From the NCBI GenBank assembly GCA_028710485.1, contig JAQTTZ010000008.1, positions 1 through 64,000 of the forward strand: a stretch of DNA of 64,000 nt. The letters are read 5' to 3'. Below, piece by piece: positions 56,713 to 64,000 of this stretch. Made by a program: the position numbers and the translations under genes. Below the pieces are notes generated by a model. That model saw nothing but the letters and a program-made list of their open reading frames with translations, was not told the DNA's origin and searched no databases. The number at the start of each line of letters is the position of its first letter. Within the stretch, counting starts at the first letter, position 1. The stretch comes from Bacteriovorax sp. (lineage in GTDB: Bacteria > Bdellovibrionota > Bacteriovoracia > Bacteriovoracales > Bacteriovoracaceae).

Positions 56713-57798
56713 ATGAAGGCCCTTTATTTTTCGATCATATTTATTTTTATCATAACTCTTTCTTGCTCTCTCTCTGCAGCTGAGTGTGACCTTACATCGC
56801 CTCTGAAAACTTTTCATCCTCAATACGCGACACATTTTTCAATCGATTACTTTAAGAATTTTAAAATCATTCACGTTGATAAAGATCAATATTTATTAAG
56901 CAATAATCTTGATCTAGGGTGTGAAATTTCAATGCTGAAAATTTTGACTCCGGTAAAAAAAGTAGTGATGATGTCGACAACTTATTTACCAGCGCTTGAA
57001 TTATTACAACAAGAGAAATCTCTAATTGGTTTCCAAGGTAAGCATTATATCGTTTCACCGTCCTTTAGATTAGATCAAATAAAAGAAGTGCCCTTTAAAT
57101 TCAATCCCGAATATCTTCTTGGATTAAAGGCAGACTTAGTCATGGGATATGATTCAAACCTTTCAACCACTAAACAGCGCCAGATATTGCGCTCTCTCAA
57201 AATTCCGGTTGTCATCAATAAAGACTTTGAAGAGAAAACACCCTTAGGGAGAGCTGAGTGGTTAATTTTTATTTCTAGCTTTTATGATCAAGATACCAAG
57301 GCGATGAATATTTTTAACTCTATTCAAGAAAGCTATTTAGCTCTAAAAGCTAAAAATTTAAAATTAACCCCAAAAGCGAAGGTTATTGTAGGTGAAATTC
57401 AAAACGGCTATTGGGTGACCTGCGGTGCTGCAAGTGATTTGGGACAAATGATTAAGGATGCAGGAGGAGAGTTGGTCCCTAAGCATCCAAGTGCACTAAC
57501 TCAAAAAATAAGCCTAGAAGAATTAAGCCAAATAAAAATTATTTTTGATGTTTGGCTAACTCACAATATGTGGGCTTCTAAAAAAGAATTAAATGAAGCA
57601 ATGAAAAAAGATAAACGTTACACCTTGATAAGTGCCAAAAATATTTTTAATAATAATTTAATCATGAATATTAATAAATCCAACGATTACTGGGAAAGTG
57701 GATTACAGAGACCAGACCTTTTGCTTCTTGATCTCTCTGCTATTTTTCATCCGGAAGATTATAAAGTTCACAAGAGTCATTGGTATCGTAAATTATGA
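56713..57798 (+). CDS. Periplasmic cobalamin/metal-chelate binding protein, BtuF-like
   Basis: Helical-backbone binding protein of the BtuF/FhuD class (Peripla_BP_2). The start could be 56671 or 56713; the latter directly precedes the signal peptide (LYFSIIFIFIITLSCSLSA). Neither has a strong ribosome site. The family pattern shows as VVMMSTTYLPALELLQQ, NPEYLLGLKADLVMGYD and GEIQNGYWVTCGAASDLGQM. Divergent from the receptor and coupled to the permease by ATGA. Confidence 0.82.
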   Translation: MKALYFSIIFIFIITLSCSLSAAECDLTSPLKTFHPQYATHFSIDYFKNFKIIHVDKDQYLLSNNLDLGCEISMLKILTPVKKVVMMSTTYLPALELLQQEKSLIGFQGKHYIVSPSFRLDQIKEVPFKFNPEYLLGLKADLVMGYDSNLSTTKQRQILRSLKIPVVINKDFEEKTPLGRAEWLIFISSFYDQDTKAMNIFNSIQESYLALKAKNLKLTPKAKVIVGEIQNGYWVTCGAASDLGQMIKDAGGELVPKHPSALTQKISLEELSQIKIIFDVWLTHNMWASKKELNEAMKKDKRYTLISAKNIFNNNLIMNINKSNDYWESGLQRPDLLLLDLSAIFHPEDYKVHKSHWYRKL

Positions 57799-58742
57799 AT
57801 TCAAAAAATATTTTCTTGGTCACACTAGTTGCATTCTTTGCTATTTTCTTATTAGTCTATGGAGAGACTGGTTTTAATTTAGACCTAAACTTAATTTGGC
57901 AATTGCGATTACCTAAAGTCACAGTTTGTTTTTTTGCAGGCGGAATGCTGGCGATTGCGGGCTTGCTCATGCAGATATTCTTTCAAAATCCCTTGGCCGG
58001 CCCGGATATATTGGGAGTGAGTTCAGGTTCATCACTATTTGTTGCTTTTTGGATGATGGCCTCGGTTGGTTTTTCCCAATCCATAATGGACTGGGGAATG
58101 AGTGCGATGTCTTTTCTTGGGGCGCTCACCGTATTTTTTATTCTAGTCTTTTTTGTAAATAAAAACATGTCTCGAGTCAGTTTGATTATCACGGGCCTTC
58201 TCATTTCCTCTTTTGCTTCTAGTGGAATTTCTATCTTAGTCAGCATGAGCCAAGCTTTGCAGCTCAAAAACTACCTAGTGTGGAGTATGGGAAGTTTTAG
58301 AAACGTGACGGGCCCAGAGCTTCCAAGGTTTATATTTCTCTCCCTCATCTCCACGTTGCCGGTTTTATTTTTTATAAAATCTCTCAATCAATTTTTATTA
58401 TCTGAAAATTACGCCAAAAGTATGGGCGTTAATGTTAAAAGAATGAGGCTTGTTTTTGTAAGTGTAGCCGCTCTCCAGATATCGGTTGTGACTCTTTTTT
58501 GCGGACCAATCGGTTTCATTGGAATAATCTCGCCTCATTTGGCCAGACAATTTTTAAAACGATCGCAACTGAGTGTTCTTTTACCTGCTGTTTTTTTTAT
58601 TGGTGTAATTTTATCCTTTGTAGCCGAGACCATAATTGTTCTAACTCCTTCATGGTCTATTTCAGTTAATGCTATATTGGGATTAATTGGTGCTCCGGTT
58701 ATTGTTCTCTATTTGTATCGACAAAGAGAGTGGAGTTTATGA
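57795..58742 (+). CDS. Vitamin B12/iron-chelate ABC permease, BtuC/FecCD-like
   Basis: Permease of the FecCD family, 315 residues, about ten membrane helices. Signature WQLRLPKVTVCFFAGGMLAIAG (family LRLPR...G..LA.AG), the NPLAGPDILGVSSGSS motif and GFIGIISPHLARQFL. Its start overlaps the binding-protein stop (ATGA) and its stop overlaps the ATPase start (ATGA). Confidence 0.92.
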   Translation: MNSKNIFLVTLVAFFAIFLLVYGETGFNLDLNLIWQLRLPKVTVCFFAGGMLAIAGLLMQIFFQNPLAGPDILGVSSGSSLFVAFWMMASVGFSQSIMDWGMSAMSFLGALTVFFILVFFVNKNMSRVSLIITGLLISSFASSGISILVSMSQALQLKNYLVWSMGSFRNVTGPELPRFIFLSLISTLPVLFFIKSLNQFLLSENYAKSMGVNVKRMRLVFVSVAALQISVVTLFCGPIGFIGIISPHLARQFLKRSQLSVLLPAVFFIGVILSFVAETIIVLTPSWSISVNAILGLIGAPVIVLYLYRQREWSL

Positions 58743-59467
58743 AAACTATTTTAGAATTGGAAAATGTTTCTATTGGTTTTAAGCGAACCATTTTTGAAAA
58801 GATAAATGCCAAAGCTTCAGCTGGGACCATCACGGCGCTAATGGGTGTCAACGGAGTGGGGAAAAGCTGTTTATTAAAAACCATCGGGCATTTAATTTCT
58901 GCACGCCAGGGCCTTGTTAGGCTTCATGGAAAGGAATTAGGAGAGTATTCGGCATTGGATTTTGCTAAAGTTGCTTCTTTAGTTTTAACTGAAAAATTTC
59001 AAGTTGATTTTCTTAGAGTAGATGAACTGCTCTATTTAGGAAGGTCTCCTTATACCAATTGGATGGGAGAAATTGAAAAGAGCGATCGCGAAGTCGTTAA
59101 TCAGGTAATGGAGCAGATTGGGCTTTTGGATTTGGCGAACCGTTTTTTTGCTGAGTTAAGTGATGGGCAAAAACAAAAAGTCTTAATCGCTAGAGCTCTT
59201 GCCCAAAAACCGACCCTCTTGATATTAGATGAGCCAACAACCTATCTCGATATTCCTTCGAAAATAGAGTTGATTAAATTGCTAAAAAAGATTGCAACAG
59301 AAAATAATGTGGCGATCATCATGAGCACTCACGATTTGGAATTGATAGAGTCAAAAGTGGATCAGATTTGGTTAATGGGAAAAGATGGAAGTTTTAATGA
59401 AGGAAGCCCAGCTCACTTTCGTTCGACCGGGCTTTTTGAAAGACATTTTTATTCTAGTTTAAATTAA
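58739..59467 (+). CDS. Vitamin B12/iron-chelate ABC ATPase, BtuD/FecE-like
   Basis: ATPase of the importer. The ATG at 58739 overlaps the permease stop and has GGAG upstream; a GTG at 58730 is less likely. Walker A GVNGVGKS, signature LSDGQKQK, Walker B LLILDEPTT and H-loop STHD are present. Completes a BtuFCD-type importer opposite the riboswitch-controlled receptor. Its 3' end overlaps the htrA-like gene by four bases. Confidence 0.92.
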   Translation: MKTILELENVSIGFKRTIFEKINAKASAGTITALMGVNGVGKSCLLKTIGHLISARQGLVRLHGKELGEYSALDFAKVASLVLTEKFQVDFLRVDELLYLGRSPYTNWMGEIEKSDREVVNQVMEQIGLLDLANRFFAELSDGQKQKVLIARALAQKPTLLILDEPTTYLDIPSKIELIKLLKKIATENNVAIIMSTHDLELIESKVDQIWLMGKDGSFNEGSPAHFRSTGLFERHFYSSLN

Positions 59468-60537
59468 ATCTGCACTAATTTTATGCTGGTTGTTTTCTCT
59501 TTATTCTCTCTGATATATTTAATTTTCACAGTATCGCCAATTTTGTATTTATCGATAATCGAGAATAAATCATCGTAACTTTTTATTGAATTACTATCAA
59601 CACCAGTAATAATATCGCCTAAAAAATATTCTCCAAAACGATTGCGGGTGATCCCACGCATTCCGACTTTTGCAGCAGGCCCTTTGGGATCAACATATTT
59701 AAGCATTACACCTTCTCTGAGTCCAAAACGAGCAGCATAATAGTCTTCAAGCACTACGATACCTAAACCTGGACGGATAACTTTTCCATATTGAATTAAT
59801 TGGGGGACAACACTTTTAACCGTATCTACCGGAATGGCAAAGCCAAGACCAGCACTGGAACTTGCGCCAGCACCATTAAAAATAATGGTGTTGATTCCAA
59901 TTAACTTTCCTTGTGAATCGAGGAGCGCTCCTCCTGAGTTTCCAGGATTGATTGAAGCATCAGTTTGAATCATGCCGTTAATGGAGACACCTCCATAACC
60001 TTTGATACTGCGGTCAAGTGCCGAGACAGAACCAGTGGTTAACGAATGATCAAAGCCTAATGGATTTCCTATCGCCAGAGCTTTTTGGCCAACTTGTAAA
60101 GACTTTGAGTCACCAGGAATAATAGGTCTTAGATCTTGCGGAATTTCATCTAATTTTAAAACCGCAATATCTTTTTTAGGATCGGCTCCTATCAGCTTTG
60201 CTCTGAACTGTTTTTTATTATCTTTAAAGGTAATTAAAAATGAATCCCCTCCATCTACCACGTGAAAATTAGTAACGATGTATCCGGACTTATCCCAAAC
60301 AAAACCTGAGCCCATGCCTGATTCAACTTCTGTCCCACTCATATCGATAAGGCTTTTGGCCTTTCTCATATTGGAAACGTTTACTACTGAATCGGCGACA
60401 TTTTGAAAAACACTTATTGAATTGCGTTCATTTTCTATCATTACACCAGCTTCTTTTTTTAGAATTGATTCCGCTGAGTAAAGATTCCCACAAATAAGTC
60501 CTATAAATAAAACTCCGAAACTAAGGCGTCGGGCCAT
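59464..60537 (-). CDS. HtrA/DegP-family serine protease
   Basis: Periplasmic trypsin-like protease, 357 residues: signal peptide (LSFGVLFIGLICGNLYSA), catalytic His in TNFHVVDGG, Asp in KKDIAVLK and Ser in GNSGGALL, then a single PDZ domain (from about 265: GLREGVMLKYVDPKGPAAKVG...GDIITGV). The one-PDZ form resembles DegS or short HtrAs. It may act in envelope stress together with RseP (7252), though the two are unlinked. Confidence 0.92.
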   Translation of the reverse strand: MARRLSFGVLFIGLICGNLYSAESILKKEAGVMIENERNSISVFQNVADSVVNVSNMRKAKSLIDMSGTEVESGMGSGFVWDKSGYIVTNFHVVDGGDSFLITFKDNKKQFRAKLIGADPKKDIAVLKLDEIPQDLRPIIPGDSKSLQVGQKALAIGNPLGFDHSLTTGSVSALDRSIKGYGGVSINGMIQTDASINPGNSGGALLDSQGKLIGINTIIFNGAGASSSAGLGFAIPVDTVKSVVPQLIQYGKVIRPGLGIVVLEDYYAARFGLREGVMLKYVDPKGPAAKVGMRGITRNRFGEYFLGDIITGVDSNSIKSYDDLFSIIDKYKIGDTVKIKYIRENKEKTTSIKLVQI

Positions 60538-60611
60538 TTAACTCCTCCTTGCTACTAATGTTCTCTATAGATATAATCCTGTTACAAAATTTCTTCAAGA
60601 GGGTAGATGGC

Positions 60612-61520
60612 ATGGATATCAATTTTTATAATCGTTTAACTAATTCATTAGAAAAAGAAAAAGTTTACGGCGATAAATTTGTGGAGTGGCTATACCTTAC
60701 TGAATCGGGCAAGGCTTTTTCGCATATTGTTTGCAAGGCTCCAATCAGTAAACTTTACGGTGCATTACAAGATTCCTTTATCAGCAAAAATAAAATCGCG
60801 CCCTTTATCGAAAATTTTAAGATTCCGATGGAAGATTACTTGCCGCAAGATGGCCGTAATAGTGAAGCGCCTTACTCAAGTTTTAATCAATTTTTTATTC
60901 GCAAATTTAAGGCCGGAAAACGCCCCTTTGTCGAAGGTCCAAATGAGTTGGCGGCCTTCAGTGAAGCTCGCTATTACGGGTATAGCTCGATTGGCGATGA
61001 TGAAAAAGTTCCAGTCAAAGGCTCGTTCTTGAAACCTCGTGAACTTCTTAGCAATCCAGCTTGGGAAAATACTTTTCATGATGGCCCACTTTTATTGGCG
61101 AGACTTTGTCCTGTTGATTATCACCGCTTTCACTATCCAGACGACGGTATAATTCTCGATGACTACCGCATCTCTGGGTTACTCCATTCTGTAAATCCCT
61201 TGGCCCTAAAGGCTAAACAAGACATTCTGATAACCAATGAAAGACATGTCACCATCTTAGAAACGAAAAATTTTGGTAAACTTGCCTATATAGAAGTCGG
61301 GGCCATTTGTGTTGGCAAAATTGTTCAATCAAAACCATTATTCAAAGGTCAAACATTTTCGCGCGGCGAAGAGAAAGGATATTTTCTTTTTGGTGGATCA
61401 ACAGTCATTGTGATTGGAGAAAAAGGAAAGTGGACTCCAAGCCAAGATATTCTTGATTACACCAAAAAAGGAATTGAGACTTATCTTCATCTGGGAATGA
61501 CCGTGGCCAAAAGAGGATAA
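60612..61520 (+). CDS. psd: Phosphatidylserine decarboxylase, intact proenzyme
   Basis: Makes phosphatidylethanolamine from phosphatidylserine. The ATG at 60612 follows GAGGGTAG; an earlier frame start adds residues without family match. The 302-residue proenzyme has FNQFFIRKFKAGKRP, RLCPVDYHRFHYPDDG (catalytic Asp/His), GLLHSVNPLAL and, near the C-terminus, FGGSTV with the self-cleavage Gly-Ser. It contrasts with the serine-lacking paralogue at 9413. Convergent with the EEP gene, overlapping by 34 bases. Confidence 0.93.
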   Translation: MDINFYNRLTNSLEKEKVYGDKFVEWLYLTESGKAFSHIVCKAPISKLYGALQDSFISKNKIAPFIENFKIPMEDYLPQDGRNSEAPYSSFNQFFIRKFKAGKRPFVEGPNELAAFSEARYYGYSSIGDDEKVPVKGSFLKPRELLSNPAWENTFHDGPLLLARLCPVDYHRFHYPDDGIILDDYRISGLLHSVNPLALKAKQDILITNERHVTILETKNFGKLAYIEVGAICVGKIVQSKPLFKGQTFSRGEEKGYFLFGGSTVIVIGEKGKWTPSQDILDYTKKGIETYLHLGMTVAKRG

Positions 61521-62251
61521 TGATCGGAAGGAAAAATTCCGTTAAACGATTTTTTTTCTAAGTGAATTCCTGACACTGCAAAAGCTTGCGGAATGAGAAT
61601 CCAGTCGATTCGATCACCTGGGCCTTGCTTAAATCCATGGTGAGAAGTCTCTTCGGAAAAACCAGCTTCTATCCAAGGATCTTTTAGATTTAGCGAATTT
61701 AAAATAAACTCTCTAACTTTACTCATCGGAGAAGCGTTGAAATCTCCCATCAAAATAAGAGGGAGCTTCTCTGTGTTTAATTTTTCTACTTCACGAATTA
61801 AAACTTTTATCTGCTCCAGACGAGTTTCTTCCAACACATGATCGAGGTGTGTATTCACTATAAAATAATCCTGATTGTTCACCAGATGAGTCACTTGTAT
61901 CCAAGTAAAAAGTCTCGGAAAAGAACTCTTAAAAGAAAACGATCCAGGAGTTAGCGGCGTTTCTGAAAGCCAGATATCACCACTGCTTTTAACTTTCATT
62001 TGCTCTTCATTTACATAGAGACACGGATACATGCGATCTTCTATCCACTCCCGATGAGATTCAATTAATTTCAATGGCAGGAGTTTGCCCAAACTTTTAA
62101 TTTGGTGCTCCCGACCTTCTTGAGTGGCCAGAATATCAGGATGAAAGTCAGTGATAATTTTTTGCAGCAGAGGACGGCGATTCTCCCAAGAGTGAATTCC
62201 ATCATGGACATTTTCGTAGCGTATATTTGAAGAGATAAGTTTTAACTGCAT
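61487..62251 (-). CDS. Endonuclease/exonuclease/phosphatase-family protein
   Basis: EEP-fold metal-dependent hydrolase, 254 residues. Core motifs: ISSNIRY (Asn ligand), LATQEG (Glu ligand), NTHLDH, LMGDFNASP and the closing DRIDWILIP...PSDHYPLLATV. These families hydrolyse phosphodiester or phosphoester bonds in lipids, nucleic acids or sugar phosphates; the substrate is not evident. No signal peptide. Confidence 0.86.
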   Translation of the reverse strand: MQLKLISSNIRYENVHDGIHSWENRRPLLQKIITDFHPDILATQEGREHQIKSLGKLLPLKLIESHREWIEDRMYPCLYVNEEQMKVKSSGDIWLSETPLTPGSFSFKSSFPRLFTWIQVTHLVNNQDYFIVNTHLDHVLEETRLEQIKVLIREVEKLNTEKLPLILMGDFNASPMSKVREFILNSLNLKDPWIEAGFSEETSHHGFKQGPGDRIDWILIPQAFAVSGIHLEKKSFNGIFPSDHYPLLATVIPR

Positions 62252-62252
62252 A

Positions 62253-62293
62253 GTGTTCTCATTCTAAAACACTTTATTCTCAAATGAGAACAC
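62253..62293. repeat. 11-bp inverted repeat with an internal TTCTCA palindrome
   Basis: GTGTTCTCATT (62253-62263) and AATGAGAACAC (62283-62293) are perfect reverse complements around 19 bases. A further TTCTCA copy at 62277-62282 forms TTCTCA-AA-TGAGAA with the right arm. It directly abuts the start codon of the EEP gene, so it looks like an operator. Confidence 0.6.
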
Positions 62294-62363
62294 CATTCTT
62301 TAAAAGACCTGTTAATCCAACCAGAATTCTCCAACTTAGTTCATTTTTAACCCCGGAAATCTT

Positions 62364-62379
62364 GGCATGACTTCTGCTT
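62364..62379 (+). promoter_or_regulatory. Candidate sigma-54 (-24/-12) promoter
   Basis: TGGCATGACTTCTGCT has GG (62365-62366) and GC (62377-62378) with ten bases between and matches TGGCAYGRNNNTTGCW at all but one position. Start would be near 62390, with AAGGAGG at 62401 and GTG at 62416. This is one of the better promoter matches in the window. Confidence 0.62.
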
Positions 62380-62415
62380 TAGAGAAAGCATGAACTTATA
62401 AAGGAGGGATCGTAA

Positions 62416-62757
62416 GTGAAGCTACAAAAAACGATATTGGGCCAGTACATGCTTTTGAATCAAGAACCGACACTAAAAAAAATTGCGGCCGATACCGGCA
62501 TTCAAATTACTCGAGTATTCCGTCTGGTTAATGGCAGCACGATGAAACTCTCGGAATACCAAATCTTTCAGCACAAGGTGAAAGAGAAAATGGGATTGAC
62601 CGACACGCTGGAAGAAATGGCGTTTGATTGTTCATTAAAACTGAGTCCGGAAGCAATCAAAGACATCGAAATTTTCTTGAGACGAAAAATGGAAATTTGG
62701 AAAATTAAACATGCCACAACTCAGAAAAATAAAACGGCAAACCAATTATCAGCTTAA
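62416..62757 (+). CDS. Small helix-turn-helix protein
   Basis: 113 residues from a GTG start behind a perfect AAGGAGG. The segment EPTLKKIAADTGIQITRVFRL (about 17-37) followed by NGSTMKLSEYQIF is a LacI/Cro-like helix-turn-helix. The C-terminus is basic. It may control itself, the partner gene downstream or the neighbouring EEP gene. The candidate sigma-54 promoter upstream implies activation by an enhancer-binding protein. Family not recognised. Confidence 0.65.
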   Translation: MKLQKTILGQYMLLNQEPTLKKIAADTGIQITRVFRLVNGSTMKLSEYQIFQHKVKEKMGLTDTLEEMAFDCSLKLSPEAIKDIEIFLRRKMEIWKIKHATTQKNKTANQLSA

Positions 62758-62774
62758 TTAAAAAAGGAATATAT

Positions 62775-63296
62775 ATGAAAGACGGACTACTTATTATCGA
62801 AAGAATTATTATTGAATCATTGTCAAAAAAAGATAGAAACTTGCAGGAGATTATCCACGATACAAACTTGGAGCACTCATTGCTTTTAAATATCCTACCA
62901 AATCTTCTAATGAAAAATATGATTCGCTACACTCGTGGAACCTATTCGCTTGAAAAAGAAAATTGCTTTCAATGGCTCAGTGAAATTAATAAAAGCGATA
63001 ATGTTAAAGAAGAGGCAAAAGAGCTTTTTATTTCATTGGTAAATCAGTATTTCAAAAAAGATTGTATCAAATTGCGGGCAGTAGAACCCCACTTGAAAAT
63101 TCAAAAAGTTTGGCTTACTCGAGATGAAGAATTAGTTTTGCGCTCTCATATGGCCAGTCTGGATGGCTTTTTCACTGGAGTAAAAGCTTCTCGTCGGGTT
63201 AAACCCGAGAGAGAAAAGACCTGTGAGCAACGAGTGGTTATCTGGGGACTTTCCCAGTATTCTGATTTAGTGGACGGAGTTCTCGAAGCAGTTTAG
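62775..63296 (+). CDS. Winged-helix-like protein of unknown function
   Basis: 173 residues, no signal or membrane segment. The N-terminal 65 residues look like a winged helix (LQEIIHDTNLEHSLLLNILPNLLMKNMIRYTRGTYSL, quoted as pieces: LQEIIHDT, LLNILPNLL, MIRYTRGTYSL). The C-terminal part is helical with a basic KASRRVKPEREK segment. It starts 17 bases after the HTH gene, so the two probably act together. No named family recognised. Confidence 0.62.
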   Translation: MKDGLLIIERIIIESLSKKDRNLQEIIHDTNLEHSLLLNILPNLLMKNMIRYTRGTYSLEKENCFQWLSEINKSDNVKEEAKELFISLVNQYFKKDCIKLRAVEPHLKIQKVWLTRDEELVLRSHMASLDGFFTGVKASRRVKPEREKTCEQRVVIWGLSQYSDLVDGVLEAV

Positions 63297-63321
63297 TTTT
63301 CTTTCACTAAAAAGACGCGAT

Positions 63322-63380
63322 GCATAGGTTGATTTTTTTTATGGAAAGAGTTGACTTAAATACCCTATGCGTAGTAAAAA
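63322..63380 (+). promoter_or_regulatory. Promoter of the repeat lipoprotein with a flanking inverted repeat
   Basis: TTGACT (63351-63356) and TAAAAA (63375-63380) with an 18-base spacer form a plausible sigma-70 promoter. GCATAGG (63322-63328) and CCTATGC (63364-63370) are perfect 7-bp inverted arms, one upstream of the -35 and one in the spacer, which could be an operator. Confidence 0.4.
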
Positions 63381-63442
63381 TTTAGAGACTATCCATTGTG
63401 TGCGTAAACTCGTCATCTTAACGAAATTTAAGGAGAATAAAG

Positions 63443-63682
63443 ATGAAAACATTATTAGCTCTAGTATTGATCGTATCTGCTGTTTCTTTTGGCTGTTCAA
63501 AAAAAGAAGAAGCTACAACTGAAGCTGCACCTGCTGCTGCAACAACTGAAACAACTACAACTACTACAACTACTGAAGCTGCACCTGCTGCTGCTCCAGC
63601 TGCTGGTACTGAAGCTGCTCCAGCTGCTCCTGCTGCTAACACTGAAGCTGCTCCTGCTGCTCCAGCTCCAGCTGCACACTAA
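63443..63682 (+). CDS. Small Ala/Thr/Pro-rich repeat lipoprotein
   Basis: A 79-residue lipoprotein: signal with lipobox SFGC (LLALVLIVSAVSFGC), then SKKEE and a low-complexity tail with repeated TEAAPAA units and a run of eight Thr. The tail is probably extended and may span the periplasm or peptidoglycan. Strong AAGGAG ribosome site, own promoter and terminator suggest high, independent expression. The GCT-rich coding run is unlike its AT-rich surroundings. Confidence 0.85.
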   Translation: MKTLLALVLIVSAVSFGCSKKEEATTEAAPAAATTETTTTTTTTEAAPAAAPAAGTEAAPAAPAANTEAAPAAPAPAAH

Positions 63683-63722
63683 TTATTTAAATCGCTCTTA
63701 TAGAGTGTTTGGTAATATAATG

Positions 63723-63746
63723 AAGGCCTCGAAAGAGGCCTTTATT
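63723..63746 (+). terminator. Intrinsic terminator after the repeat lipoprotein
   Basis: AAGGCCTC, loop GAAA, GAGGCCTT then TTATT: a stable GNRA-looped stem with a short T-rich tail. It can also serve the convergent gene on the minus strand. Confidence 0.82.
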
Positions 63747-63769
63747 ATTTCTAGGGTCCAAGTTTTTTC

Positions 63770-64000
63770 TTAGCCGATAAATCCATGCTGATCTAGCATC
63801 TCTTGTATAAGCTCAATAAATTTTCTATTAATGTCTTTATTTTCTGGTGAATCTTCACAGCACTGGAGATAGCCCAGCATTTTGGGGAATGGCGTTTTTC
63901 GCTGATTTTCAAAAAGCCAGTTTTGAAATAAAGTAATAGCTTCAAGCCAATCAAATAAATTAAAGTCAGATCGGTCTACTACATAAAAGAATTGTTCAAT
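63770..64000 (-). CDS. Partial gene, C-terminal 76 residues of an unidentified protein
   Basis: An open frame runs from the window edge to a TAA at 63770-63772 on the minus strand. The visible part is helical (FDWLEAITLFQNWLFE, NRKFIELIQEMLDQHGF) with two adjacent Cys. The W/L spacing faintly recalls the N-terminal helices of the SpecificRecomb (Gcr) family, but that part would not be expected next to a stop, so I leave it unnamed. The 5' part is outside the window. Confidence 0.5.
   Translation of the reverse strand: MEQFFYVVDRSDFNLFDWLEAITLFQNWLFENQRKTPFPKMLGYLQCCEDSPENKDINRKFIELIQEMLDQHGFIG

Noticed and set aside
61487-61520. 34-base tail-to-tail overlap of psd and the EEP gene as an antisense regulatory element
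   Set aside because: Convergent overlaps of a few to tens of bases recur in this compact window (25693-25700, 59464-59467), so nothing special is implied.
63418-63642. Ala/Gly/Val-rich open frame opposite the repeat lipoprotein
   Set aside because: It is the mirror of the GCT/ACA repeats; the plus-strand frame has a ribosome site, lipobox and terminator.

Overview
The window is about 64 kb of low-GC (roughly 40% by eye) bacterial chromosome with dense, mostly housekeeping coding and no gene-free stretch above 300 bases. Gene content points to a Gram-negative predatory-type deltaproteobacterial relative, most likely Bdellovibrionota/Bacteriovoracales (Bacteriovorax/Peredibacter-like). The clues are many secreted and lipoproteins of unknown family, a myxobacterial-type outer-membrane-barrel/TPR cluster, an EtfD-type membrane Fe-S oxidoreductase, and AT-rich codon use. 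This placement is inference from gene content, not from a marker-gene comparison.

Layout. 1-124: 3' end of a 5S rRNA and its terminator. 167-2548: ftsK. 2742-4236: rpsB-tsf. 4323-12587: a tightly packed run of ten genes (pyrH, frr, uppS, cdsA, rseP, tsaB, a degenerate phosphatidylserine-decarboxylase-like gene, pssA, a barrel-like secreted protein, truA). It links translation, isoprenoid and phospholipid synthesis and envelope proteolysis. 12660-14530: trigger factor and a small secreted protein. 14589-18568 (minus): hisS-valS. 18624-24482 (minus): an EtfD-like oxidoreductase followed by three secreted proteins of unknown function. 24648-32130: a lipoprotein that looks like a degenerate alkaline-phosphatase fold, Hsp33, and a two-gene AddAB-type helicase-nuclease in which both subunits carry an Fe-S-type nuclease domain. 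32213-38477: a five-gene envelope cluster (barrel protein, three repeat/TPR proteins, a small secreted protein) resembling Glt gliding-machinery parts. 38595-43295: a small membrane protein, gmhA and trxA (minus), an RDD protein and polA. 43499-45464: groES-groEL. 45720-50919: a hendecad coiled-coil protein, an alpha/beta hydrolase, a possible TIMP/NTR-like protein directly upstream of a matrixin-like metalloprotease, and four unknown genes. 50980-54671: an oligopeptide-type ABC importer without an ATPase gene. 54687-59467: a cobalamin uptake locus, with a TonB receptor behind a cobalamin riboswitch and a divergent BtuF/C/D-like operon. 59464-62251: HtrA protease, a bona fide phosphatidylserine decarboxylase, and an EEP-family phosphohydrolase. 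62416-63296: an HTH protein and a partner behind a candidate sigma-54 promoter. 63443-64000: an Ala/Thr/Pro-repeat lipoprotein and the 3' end of an unidentified gene.

The most interesting points are the pairing of a catalytically dead PSD paralogue with pssA while the intact PSD lies 50 kb away; the metalloprotease/inhibitor-like pair behind a sigma-54-type promoter with flanking inverted repeats; the cobalamin riboswitch that explains the transport locus; the doubly Fe-S AddAB; and the Glt-like envelope cluster. I saw no CRISPR array, insertion sequence, prophage or tRNA gene.
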